Positions 1 to 7,275 of a DNA stretch of 64,000 nt are shown piece after piece; position 1 is the first letter of the stretch, and the number at the start of each line of letters is the position of its first letter. Both the position numbers and the translations under genes were made by a program. Under the pieces are notes generated by a model. That model was not told where the DNA came from. It ran no database searches and saw nothing but the letters and a program-made list of their open reading frames with translations. The DNA is from Mesorhizobium sp. M4B.F.Ca.ET.058.02.1.1 (GTDB lineage Bacteria; Pseudomonadota; Alphaproteobacteria; Rhizobiales; Rhizobiaceae), in contig NZ_CP034450.1 of NCBI RefSeq assembly GCF_003952505.1, positions 5,725,001 to 5,789,000 on the forward strand, given 5' to 3'.

Positions 1-503
1 ACCTCAAGCACGACCGACGGTTTGATCTTGCCCGCGGCGCCCGACTTGTCGTTGGGCACGACATTGGCGCTGATGATCGGGAACTTCGCCTTGTCCAGGT
101 AAGGCACCAGCGCGCTCTCGCCGTCGTCGAATTCGTGGTTGCCGAGCGTCACCGCGTCGGGCTTGATCTGGTTGAGGAATTCCTCCTCCGCGGCACCCTT
201 GTAGGTGATGTAGAAGAGCGAGCCCTGGAAGCTGTCGCCCGCATTGAGCAGTAGCACGTTCTGACCGTCGAGCTTCTTGCGTTCCTGCGCGATCGCGGTA
301 ACCAGCCGGCCGGCGCCGCCAATGCATTCGCCTTTGGTTTCTTCCTCGGCGGAGCATGTCGACTCGTATTTGTTGTTGCCTTCAATGCGGCTGTGCCAAT
401 CATTAAAATGCAGGATGTTCAATGTGTAGTCGGCAAAGGATGATCCGGCGGACAGGCCAAGCGCGGATGCTGAAAGAGCGGCAATGGCGGCGATCTTCTT
501 CAT
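1..503 (-). CDS. 5'-nucleotidase / UshA-like metallophosphatase, N-terminal part
   Basis: The gene runs off the left edge, so only the first 167 codons are present. The start is the ATG at 501-503, followed by a signal peptide (MKK plus an alanine-rich core, cleaved near residue 24 after SFA), so the enzyme is periplasmic. The calcineurin-like phosphoesterase motifs appear in order: HFNDWHSR near residue 35 (the metal-binding Asp and His), NAGDSFQGS near 90, and LGNHEFDDGE near 120. Family members hydrolyse nucleoside monophosphates, UDP-sugars or related phosphoesters for phosphate and nucleoside salvage. The substrate cannot be told from this part. It lies about 190 bases downstream of omp10 and is probably a separate unit, because a terminator follows omp10. 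Confidence 0.85.
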   Translation of the reverse strand, partial: MKKIAAIAALSASALGLSAGSSFADYTLNILHFNDWHSRIEGNNKYESTCSAEEETKGECIGGAGRLVTAIAQERKKLDGQNVLLLNAGDSFQGSLFYITYKGAAEEEFLNQIKPDAVTLGNHEFDDGESALVPYLDKAKFPIISANVVPNDKSGAAGKIKPSVVLE

Positions 504-639
504 TCTCGTCTCCCGGATGACCTTGAACCAGAGGCGCTTAACGCCCTTGCACTGAACGGGACATAGCAGCCAGATCCCGACCATGTTCCCATCGCGTTTT
601 CATCGATGCAAGCGGAATCGGGCCAGCATTGCCGGGAGC

Positions 640-666
640 AAAAAACGGCGGGTCGCCGGCCGCCGT
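640..666 (-). terminator. Rho-independent terminator of omp10
   Basis: Read on the minus strand, a 7-bp stem (ACGGCGG/CCGCCGT) with an 8-base GC-rich loop is followed by a run of T. It lies 28 bases after the omp10 stop codon. Confidence 0.75.
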
Positions 667-694
667 CTTCCGAAAAGCGAAGGATGTACCGGCT

Positions 695-1069
695 TCAGGC
701 GCGCCGCGTCAGCACGAAGTTCTGGCCCGACGCGCTGGTGCAATTGAGCTGGCTGGTGGAGATCATCAGGCAGTTGAAGCTGATCGGTGTCTGGCGGATC
801 AGCGAGGTGCCGTGGATCTCGACCGAAGTCGCCCCGGTCATGGTGTAGCTGCCTTCGGCGAGCTTCTGGCCGGTGTCCGTGGCGACGGTGGTGAAGGTGC
901 CGGCGGTGAAGCTCGACAGGCCGGTGCCCTTGGCGTCGATCCAGGAACCCTCGACGCCTTTCGGTCCGGCTGCGATCGGTGGCTCGGAAGGGCCGACGGT
1001 GGTGCAGGCAGAAGCGGCGAGCAGACTTGCCGCCGCAACTGCCGAAAGCAATTTGCGCGCAATGGTCAT
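695..1069 (-). CDS. omp10: Outer membrane lipoprotein, Omp10 family
   Basis: A small lipoprotein of 124 residues. The ATG at 1067-1069 is preferred over an upstream in-frame start because GAGAGGA sits just before it and it opens a lipoprotein signal peptide with the lipobox LAASAC (Cys22). The mature part resembles the Brucella surface lipoprotein Omp10: an EGSW motif, KLAEGSY, and a conserved ending (QLNCTSASG then LTRR). This is the AprI/Inh-like beta-barrel fold, in which two cysteines probably form a disulfide. The role of Omp10 in rhizobia is not established; in Brucella it is a surface antigen. It is monocistronic, with its own terminator. Confidence 0.85.
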   Translation of the reverse strand: MTIARKLLSAVAAASLLAASACTTVGPSEPPIAAGPKGVEGSWIDAKGTGLSSFTAGTFTTVATDTGQKLAEGSYTMTGATSVEIHGTSLIRQTPISFNCLMISTSQLNCTSASGQNFVLTRRA

Positions 1070-1087
1070 TTGAAATCCTCTCCTCTC

Positions 1088-1128
1088 GCATCGGCCGGAA
1101 AACCGCTTTCGATTTTCGGAAGGCACGA
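1088..1128. repeat. Rhizobial intergenic palindromic repeat, copy A
   Basis: The sequence begins GCATCGGCC and runs through GGAAAACCG to GATTTTCGGAAGGC. It forms an imperfect stem-loop and shares both arms with copy B at 1244-1288. I recognise the pattern as a common mesorhizobial intergenic repeat, but that is from memory and not from a search. Confidence 0.5.
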
Positions 1129-1193
1129 GGCGTACATCAAAGTGCTGGAGCGTACTTTCCAATGGATGCACGTCGCTCCAGGCCGCACCCCTT

Positions 1194-1218
1194 CAATCGC
1201 CCGATTTCCGGGCGATTG
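1194..1218. other. 10-bp hairpin between hss and omp10
   Basis: Perfect stem CAATCGCCCG / CGGGCGATTG with the five-base loop ATTTC. It lies between the two palindromic repeats. No T run follows on either strand, so it is not a convincing terminator. Confidence 0.5.
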
Positions 1219-1243
1219 CAAGGCATCGCGGCATGCCGGCGCC

Positions 1244-1288
1244 GCATCGGCCCGAAAATCGAAGATCGATCTTCGGAAGGCGTGATGC
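1244..1288. repeat. Rhizobial intergenic palindromic repeat, copy B
   Basis: It begins GCATCGGCCCGAAAATCG and ends TCTTCGGAAGGCGTGATGC, folding on CCGAAAA/TCTTCGG. It is the second copy of the family at 1088-1128 and lies 63 bases downstream of the hss stop codon. Confidence 0.55.
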
Positions 1289-1350
1289 ACGCAATTTCAA
1301 TGGCTTAAAGCCCTCTTGCAGGTCCGAAGGAGCGCGCGCGCTGCAACCCG

Positions 1351-2796
1351 CTATCGCACCAGGATGTTGCGGAATTGCCACGGGTCGTTCTTGTCGAGAT
1401 CCTCGAGGAAAAGCCCCGGCCGGTGATCGAGCGGAGTCCAGTCGGTATAATAGCCCTTGACCGGCCCGAGATAGGGGAACTGCACTTCCAGGCAGCGCTT
1501 GTAGTCCATCTCGTCGGCCTCGACGATGCCGGCTTGCGGGTTTTCCAGCGCCCAGACCATGCCGGCAAGCACCGCCGAGGTGACCTGCAGGCCGGTGGCG
1601 TTCTGGTAGGGAGCGAGCTTACGCGCCTCGGCCAGCGACAGCTGCGAACCGTACCAGTAGGCGTTCTTGTCGTGGCCGTAGAGCAGCACCCCGAGCTCGT
1701 CGATACCGTCGACCAACTCGTTCTCGTCAAGCACGTGATGGACAGGTTGCGCCTTGCCAGCCGCGCCGAACATCTCGTGCAGCGACAGCACCGCGTCATT
1801 GCACGGATGGTAGGCATAGTGGCAGGTCGGGCGGTAGTGGACCTTACCCTTCTTGCCGCGCAAGGTGAAGAAGTCGGAGATCGAGATCGCTTCGTTGTGG
1901 GTCACCAGGAAGCCATATTGCGCGCCGGGCGTCGGGCACCACGAGCGCACGCGGGTGTTGGCGCCGGCCTGCTCCAGATAGATCGCCGCCTGCGAGCCGT
2001 TCTTGTGCTTCCTGGCGTTCTTCGGCATCCAGGTCTCATGCGTGCCCCAGCCGAGTTCGGCAGGCTGCATGCCCTCGGAGACGAAGCCTTCGACCGACCA
2101 GGTGTTCCAGAACACGTCCATCGGCTTCGGCTTCTTGGTGCGCTGCGTGTCGCGCTCGGCAATGTGAATGCCCTTGACGCCGGCCTTCTTCATCAGTTTC
2201 GCCCAGCCCTCGCGGTCACTCGCGGCCGGCTCGGCAAACTCCAGCCCAAGATCGGTGGCGAGGTGGACCAGCGCCTGCTTGACGAACCACGAGACCATGC
2301 CCGGATTGGCGCCGCAGCAGGAGATCGCGGTGCTGCCGCCGGGGTTCCTGGCGATTTCCTCGCGCACGCTTTCGCGCAGCGCGTAGTTGGTGCGCGCGGC
2401 GTTATCCGCCTTGTCGTCGAAGTAGAAGCCGAGCCAGGGCTCGACCACCGTGTCGACATAGAGCACGCCGAGCTTGCGGCAGAGTTTCATCAGTTCGAGC
2501 GAGGAGGTGTCGACCGACAGGTTGACGCAGAAGCCCTGGCCGCCGCCATTGGTCAGAAGCGGCGTCAGCAGCTTCTTGTAGTTCTTCTTTGTCACGGCTT
2601 CCTGCATGAAGGTGATGCCGCGCTCGTCGAGCAGCTTGCGGTCGCTATCGCGCGGGTCGATGACCGTCATGCGCGATTTGTCGAACTTGAAATGGCGTTC
2701 GATCAGCGGCAGCGTTCCCCGTCCGATCGAGCCGAAGCCGATCATCACGACGGGACCGGTGATTTCACCGTAAACGGGCCAGTTTTCATTCGCCAT
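1351..2796 (-). CDS. hss: Homospermidine synthase
   Basis: The 481-residue enzyme condenses two putrescines, or putrescine and spermidine, into homospermidine in an NAD-dependent reaction. Homospermidine is a major rhizobial polyamine. The start is the ATG at 2794-2796 with GGAGTG upstream. The Rossmann glycine motif (GFGSIGRG, residues 20-27) is followed by the saccharopine-dehydrogenase-like fold. The length agrees with the bacterial Hss family. It probably has its own promoter in 2797-2927, since the next genes upstream end at 2928. Functionally it pairs with the ornithine decarboxylase at 25,763, which would supply putrescine, although the two genes are 23 kb apart. Confidence 0.93.
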   Translation of the reverse strand: MANENWPVYGEITGPVVMIGFGSIGRGTLPLIERHFKFDKSRMTVIDPRDSDRKLLDERGITFMQEAVTKKNYKKLLTPLLTNGGGQGFCVNLSVDTSSLELMKLCRKLGVLYVDTVVEPWLGFYFDDKADNAARTNYALRESVREEIARNPGGSTAISCCGANPGMVSWFVKQALVHLATDLGLEFAEPAASDREGWAKLMKKAGVKGIHIAERDTQRTKKPKPMDVFWNTWSVEGFVSEGMQPAELGWGTHETWMPKNARKHKNGSQAAIYLEQAGANTRVRSWCPTPGAQYGFLVTHNEAISISDFFTLRGKKGKVHYRPTCHYAYHPCNDAVLSLHEMFGAAGKAQPVHHVLDENELVDGIDELGVLLYGHDKNAYWYGSQLSLAEARKLAPYQNATGLQVTSAVLAGMVWALENPQAGIVEADEMDYKRCLEVQFPYLGPVKGYYTDWTPLDHRPGLFLEDLDKNDPWQFRNILVR

Positions 2797-2927
2797 TTTT
2801 TCAGACACTCCGTTAAACAGGGCAAAAGCCGGGCGTTTCTGCCGGACGGCCAAGCGCTACACCACAGATCATTGTCATAAACCAGTGAAAAGCGCCAACC
2901 ACTGGTCCGGCTCGCCTGATGGCGTGG

Positions 2928-3854
2928 TTAAGCTGCCGTGGCCATGTCGGCGAGGAAGGCGACCAGCCGGTCGCGGTCGGCGGTCAGTCCCTTGTAGTCG
3001 AGCTGGGCCTCGTCGAGCGCCTCCAGATGTGCGGCGAAGGATGCCGCGAGCGTCGCCCTGTCGGGATGGCGTGCCAGCACCTTGAGCGGGTCGAGATGGA
3101 TGCGGATGGTGAACAGGATGTCGCGCGAGACGGGCAGTTTGCGCAACGTCTGGCGCTCGACGCGGATGAAGGCATGGGCGTCGATATCGCCGTCGGCGAA
3201 GCGTGTGGGGCGGTTGGTGGCGCGGTCGATGCGCTGGAGGTTGGAGAGCGGATGGTAGAGGGCGTCGCCGGCCTGGATCGACCAGTTGTAGCGCTCCACC
3301 GCCTGACCCTGAAGACCGTCGAACATGCGGTTGATCAATTCTGCCGGACGCGTGCCGGGCCCGAACCCCGGCACCGGCGCATGGATCTGCTGCAGCGGCT
3401 TGCCGAATTTTTCCAGGAGCGACCAGGACGAAGGAAAGCAGAGCGAGCCGGCGGCCAGGCGCCAGCCGCTTTCATCCCGGCGCATCAGGATCAGATCCTC
3501 CTGGACGAGCAGGGATGCCTGAACGAGCGGCGCCGCGCGCAGGGCCGCAGTCGGTCCGCCACCGTTCTCGTCGCCGATCACGGCGGCGCCGGAGCCGCCA
3601 TCGCGATGGGTCCCGGGGTGTTTCGCCGCGAGATAGGCTGCGAGGAGATCGAGCACCTCTCGCTGGGCCTCGCGTGTGCCATCCTCCTCGACGAAGACCT
3701 TTTCGGGAATCTCCGCGTAGAGCCGGCGCTTCTCGGCGAGATGAGGCAAGAGACATTCGTCGACATCGATCCACTCGTCGAGGCCGAGCGGCTTCAGCCC
3801 GATGGTGAAGGGTTTCGACGAACCGTCATAGGGCGTATGGGCGGGCCCGTTCAT
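2928..3854 (-). CDS. DUF3445 protein, heme-dependent oxidative N-demethylase-like
   Basis: A 308-residue soluble protein of the DUF3445 family. It opens with a family-typical start (HTPYDGSSKPFTIGLKPL near residue 6) and carries LAEKRRLYAEIPEKV and, later, SLCFPSSWSLLEKFGKP. Characterised relatives are the alpha subunit of heme-dependent oxidative N-demethylases, but the other subunits of such enzymes are not encoded nearby, so a catalytic role is inference only. It overlaps the upstream YciI gene by 4 bases (ATGA), so the two are translationally coupled. Confidence 0.75.
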   Translation of the reverse strand: MNGPAHTPYDGSSKPFTIGLKPLGLDEWIDVDECLLPHLAEKRRLYAEIPEKVFVEEDGTREAQREVLDLLAAYLAAKHPGTHRDGGSGAAVIGDENGGGPTAALRAAPLVQASLLVQEDLILMRRDESGWRLAAGSLCFPSSWSLLEKFGKPLQQIHAPVPGFGPGTRPAELINRMFDGLQGQAVERYNWSIQAGDALYHPLSNLQRIDRATNRPTRFADGDIDAHAFIRVERQTLRKLPVSRDILFTIRIHLDPLKVLARHPDRATLAASFAAHLEALDEAQLDYKGLTADRDRLVAFLADMATAA

Positions 3855-4141
3855 GCTTCCTTGAACGCGTCGAGTTGAGCGGCGGTCATTCTCGCCGTGA
3901 ATTCAGTGATGTCATAGTCGGCGGCGCCGGCTTGGGCGAAGGGATCGGCGGCCAGCTTGGCGTCCAACACGTCGCGCGGGCCGCGCGCTATGATGATGCC
4001 GCCGGTTCTTGGCCGCTTTGGACCGGAGATGACGAAGATACCCTCCGCATAGCATGCTTTCAGCCACTCGACATGTGCAGCTTGCAGCCGATCGATCTCG
4101 GTAAGCGGCACCTTGTAGTTCAGCGACACGACGAACATCAT
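3851..4141 (-). CDS. YciI family protein
   Basis: A 96-residue protein with the ferredoxin-like YciI fold: an N-terminal strand (MFVVSLNYK), the helix following DRLQAAHVEWLK, the SGPK strand and the DPF motif (AADPFAQAG) near residue 67. Family members are small cytoplasmic proteins, some suspected of dehydrochlorinase-like chemistry through a His-Asp pair. His23 and Asp66 are candidates here. It is the first gene of a two-gene unit with DUF3445 (4-base overlap), 16 bases downstream of the pabB-pabC pair and probably co-transcribed with it. Confidence 0.8.
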   Translation of the reverse strand: MMFVVSLNYKVPLTEIDRLQAAHVEWLKACYAEGIFVISGPKRPRTGGIIIARGPRDVLDAKLAADPFAQAGAADYDITEFTARMTAAQLDAFKEA

Positions 4142-4157
4142 TCTCTCCAGACCTGCG

Positions 4158-4820
4158 TCAGGCCAACCGTGCGGGGATAAGGCCGCGCAGCGAATTGCCG
4201 ACGAAGATCGCCTTCGCCGACTTCAGATCGTCTAGGGTGTAGATCGCTTCGCGGGCGCGGCCTTCATCCAGAAGCTCGCCGCGCAATACGCCAGGCAAGA
4301 GACCGCAGTCGAGCCGGGGCGTTGCCAGCACGCCGTCGCCGAAATCGGCGAAGAGATTGGTGATCGTACCCTCGCAGAGTTCGCCGCGTTCGTTGGCGAG
4401 CAGCACCTCGTCCGCGCGGCTGGCGAGATATTCGGCGCGCGCCCGCTGGTAGGTGTCGCGGCGGCTGGTCTTGTGGCGAAGCAAAGTGTCGCCGGAATCG
4501 AGCCGGACCCGCGCCAGTTGCAGGCGCCAGACCTTGTCGGCGGCGAGCGGCTCATAGCGCTGCGCGGCAGCCGTCACCTCGCCATTGCGCGCCAGGACCA
4601 GACGGGTGCGCAAGGCGATCGTTTGCCGGCCAACCGTGTCCGTCAGCACTTCGCCGACCCGTTGCGGTTCACAGGCAAAGCCCAGCTCGGCCGCCGAAGC
4701 ATAGAGCCGCGCAAGGTGACGATCGAAGCGCAGGAAGCCGGGGCCCGGCTCCCAACGCATGGTCTCGATCAGCTCGAAATCGGCACGGTCCCTGTCGCGA
4801 AGCGGGCTTTCAAGAGACAC
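4158..4820 (-). CDS. pabC: Aminotransferase class IV, 4-amino-4-deoxychorismate lyase-like
   Basis: The 220-residue PLP fold-type IV protein probably releases pyruvate from aminodeoxychorismate to give p-aminobenzoate for folate. I chose the GTG at 4818-4820 because GGAGGAG lies just upstream and because it places the family start (FELIETMRWEPGPGF) about 15 residues in. The gene then overlaps the end of pabB by 52 bases. Conserved class IV features include FDRHLARLYASAAELGF, the expected lysine region (LRHKTSRRDTY) and EGTITNLF. Context with pabB supports the folate role over branched-chain or D-amino-acid transamination. Confidence 0.82.
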   Translation of the reverse strand: MSLESPLRDRDRADFELIETMRWEPGPGFLRFDRHLARLYASAAELGFACEPQRVGEVLTDTVGRQTIALRTRLVLARNGEVTAAAQRYEPLAADKVWRLQLARVRLDSGDTLLRHKTSRRDTYQRARAEYLASRADEVLLANERGELCEGTITNLFADFGDGVLATPRLDCGLLPGVLRGELLDEGRAREAIYTLDDLKSAKAIFVGNSLRGLIPARLA

Positions 4821-5914
4821 TCCTGATACTCCTCCTCGGCGGTGGAATCGAAGACGACGCCGCCGCCGACATTGTAGACGGCCTCGCCGCTGGAAAAGAG
4901 CGAAATGGTGCGGATCGCCACGGAAAAGCGCATTGTGCCGCCGGGTGCGATCCAGCCGATGGCGCCGCAATAGACGTCGCGCGGTGTGCCCTCGAGATCG
5001 TGCAGTATCTCCATGGCGCGGATTTTCGGCGCGCCGGTGATCGAGCCGCAGGGGAACAGCGCCGCGAGGATGCGGCGGATGCCGACGTCCGGCAACAGCC
5101 GGGCCCGCACGCGGCTCACCATCTGGTGCACGGTCGGATAGGTCTCTATGCGGAACAGTTCCGGCACCTCCAGTGTGCCAACCTCGCTGATCAGCGAGAT
5201 GTCGTTGCGCAGCAGGTCGACGATCATGCGGTTCTCGGCCTGGTTCTTCTCGTCCTTGCGCAGGAACGATTTCAGCCGCGCGTCCTCGGCCCTGGTCGCG
5301 CCGCGCGGCGCCGTGCCCTTCATCGGATGCGTCTCGATCATCCCTTCGGCGTCGATCTCGAAGAAGAGCTCGGGCGATCGCGAGAGCACCACCGGATCGC
5401 CGAGCGAAATCAGCGCGCCGTATTTCACCGGCTGGCGTTCGGTGAGCGAGTCGAAGGCGGCGAGCGGATCGCCGGACCACTGCGCGCGCACGGGGAAGGT
5501 CAGATTGCCCTGGTAGCAGTCACCCCTGCGGATGTGGTCGTGCAACCGCGCAAAGCGCTTCGCATAGTCCTGCGCCGACCAGGCCGCCCGGGCGTCGAAG
5601 ATCGGGCCGTTGGTCGCCGGACCGGCGCGGCGTGGCACCGCCTGCTCGACGGGAGCATCGAAGACGCCGAAGCACACCAGCGGCGCGCGCCGACCCTCAG
5701 GAAGCAATGGCACCAGTTTTGGCTCGAGCAGGTAGCCAGCCTCGTAGGAGAGGTATCCTGCCAGCCATTTGCCGGCGTCGGCTGCCGCCTGCGCGGCTTC
5801 GAGCGCCGGCAGGAAATCGTCCGCGTCGCGCGCCACGATGATCTCGGCCGGTTGGTCGAAGACCAACTGGCGGCCGCTCTCGTCGTTGCGGAAAATAGCG
5901 GAGGGCAGGGACAT
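4769..5914 (-). CDS. pabB: Aminodeoxychorismate synthase component I
   Basis: A 381-residue chorismate-binding enzyme of the PabB type, shorter than anthranilate synthase TrpE. It converts chorismate to 4-amino-4-deoxychorismate using ammonia from a PabA-type glutaminase that is not encoded here. Visible motifs are LAGYLSYEAGY near residue 50, the catalytic core motif PMKGTAPRG, ENRMIVDLLRND, FPCGSITGAPK and YCGAIGWIAPGG. The start is the ATG at 5912-5914, with only a weak ribosome-binding site. The overlap with the downstream pabC-like gene indicates an operon for p-aminobenzoate synthesis. Confidence 0.9.
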   Translation of the reverse strand: MSLPSAIFRNDESGRQLVFDQPAEIIVARDADDFLPALEAAQAAADAGKWLAGYLSYEAGYLLEPKLVPLLPEGRRAPLVCFGVFDAPVEQAVPRRAGPATNGPIFDARAAWSAQDYAKRFARLHDHIRRGDCYQGNLTFPVRAQWSGDPLAAFDSLTERQPVKYGALISLGDPVVLSRSPELFFEIDAEGMIETHPMKGTAPRGATRAEDARLKSFLRKDEKNQAENRMIVDLLRNDISLISEVGTLEVPELFRIETYPTVHQMVSRVRARLLPDVGIRRILAALFPCGSITGAPKIRAMEILHDLEGTPRDVYCGAIGWIAPGGTMRFSVAIRTISLFSSGEAVYNVGGGVVFDSTAEEEYQECLLKARFATGTVPISS

Positions 5915-6080
5915 TGCTCGGGTGTTCGGTCGGTGGCGCCAGCGATCGCTCTATATGGGGTCTTGGTGGCGCGCAATCGAGGGAGCGGCGTCCTGGGACG
6001 CAAAGGCGGCTGGAGCAAAGGAAGGCGGCGGTGCCCAGGACTGGCACCGGCGCTGTCACATGCCCGAAGGCGAAGCGGGA

Positions 6081-6908
6081 TCAGGTGTTGCTGGCGGTTC
6101 CCGCGGTCGGGAAGCGGCGGGCGAATTCCTTCTCATCGCCGGCGGCGAGCAACTTCGCCTGCTCGATCCATTGCTCGCGCGCGATACGACCATCGAAGTT
6201 CAGCACGTCCTCGATCCGCTTGACGTCGGCTGCTGTCCAGGCGGCAATCTGGGCATAGCTTGTAACCCCAAGGCCCTTGAGCAGCTTTTCGTTGACCGGG
6301 CCGATGCCGATGAGGCGGCGCAGATTATCGGCCTTGCCCGTCGCCGCCTTGGTCGAAGCCGGTGCGGCCTTCTTCGCTGCAGCCTTGGGCGCCGCTGCTT
6401 TGGGCGCGGCCGGCTTCGGCGCGGCGGCCGACCTGGTTGCCGCTGGCTTGGCCGATGCCGGCTTTGCCGCGGCAGGCTTGGCGGCGGCAGGCTTGGCGGC
6501 GGGCGACTTGGCGGCGGCAGGCTTGGCGGCGGGCGACTTGGCGGCGGCAGGCTTGGCAGCGGCAGGCTTGGCAGCGGCAGGCTTGGCAGCGGCAGGCTTG
6601 GCAGAAGCCGATTTGGCCGGTGCGGGTGTCGAGACGAGCGCCGCCGGCGCGGGAGCGGAGGCCTTTGCCGCGCCGGATGCGGCCGGCGCCTCGCGCAGCC
6701 GGCGTTCGAGGTCGGCACGTGTGTGGCCGCATGCTTCGAGCTCGGCGGTCAGCCTGTCGGTATCAGCGCGGAGCCTGTCGCGCTCGCCGCGCGTGCGGTC
6801 CAGATCACCGCGCAGGCTGTCGAGCTCGCCGCGCAGCCGACCCCAGATGAACCAGCCAACCGACACACCCACAATGAACGCCAGGAGAACGTAGAAAAAA
6901 GTGCTCAT
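6081..6908 (-). CDS. Membrane-anchored helix-hairpin-helix protein with Lys-Pro-Ala repeats
   Basis: A 275-residue protein. The ATG at 6906-6908 follows GAGAGGGA. It has an N-terminal membrane segment (residues 3-24), a charged coiled-coil stretch (about 25-75), a low-complexity AAKPA repeat linker (about 95-195) and a C-terminal helix-hairpin-helix domain beginning DNLRRLIGIGPVNEKLL. That last domain resembles the predicted 5' nuclease-like or ribosomal L21-associated HhH family seen widely in alphaproteobacteria. The function is unknown. The lysine- and alanine-rich linker resembles histone-H1-like tails and could contact nucleic acid, but this is inference. Confidence 0.7.
   Translation of the reverse strand: MSTFFYVLLAFIVGVSVGWFIWGRLRGELDSLRGDLDRTRGERDRLRADTDRLTAELEACGHTRADLERRLREAPAASGAAKASAPAPAALVSTPAPAKSASAKPAAAKPAAAKPAAAKPAAAKSPAAKPAAAKSPAAKPAAAKPAAAKPASAKPAATRSAAAPKPAAPKAAAPKAAAKKAAPASTKAATGKADNLRRLIGIGPVNEKLLKGLGVTSYAQIAAWTAADVKRIEDVLNFDGRIAREQWIEQAKLLAAGDEKEFARRFPTAGTASNT
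6467..6603. repeat. 15-bp tandem repeat within coding sequence
   Basis: About nine copies of a 15-base unit close to GGCAGGCTTGGCGGC, on the plus strand. Positions 6481-6540 contain two identical 30-base units. The repeat encodes the AAKPA/AKSPA linker of the helix-hairpin-helix protein. Unit gains or losses would stay in frame. Confidence 0.85.
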
Positions 6909-7275
6909 TCCCTCTCTCCAGTCCGATCCATCCGCCGCGGCCTGGAATGACGACCTCGGCGAAAGGACCATTCAATGGTTCCGCGCTTGCGGAACAGCTG
7001 GCTTCAACAGAGCTGTCGGCGCTCGGCTCTTCGCCCATGGCCAACGGCCGCATCGCATTCGCCAAATGTCGCCACCGGCCGAAGCTCGTCCCCTGGCCTG
7101 GGCTTTGCGTCCGGCTGAGCTTGAGGCGGGACGCTACCATATGACTTGCGGAAAGCTAACGGAAAAAATTCCCGGAGAGTTCTTCAAGAACAGATATTTA
7201 TGCCAAGAGTAGAGCCCATCCCAACATGTGTTCCGGCTAAACTATTCTGGCGCGGACCGAGGTCGAAGTCGCGCG
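6909..7275. other. Gene-free stretch of 367 bases
   Basis: This lies between the helix-hairpin-helix gene start and the oligoendopeptidase stop. It holds a 7-bp hairpin (GTTCCGC gctt GCGGAAC, about 6979-6996), an AT-richer stretch near 7150-7200, and presumably the promoter for the 6908 gene. I see no gene, RNA or terminator in it. Confidence 0.5.

Noticed and set aside
4158..5480. Single 440-codon frame covering pabC and much of pabB
   Set aside because: Only the last 220 codons read as an aminotransferase; the upstream part is the out-of-frame mirror of pabB on the same strand.
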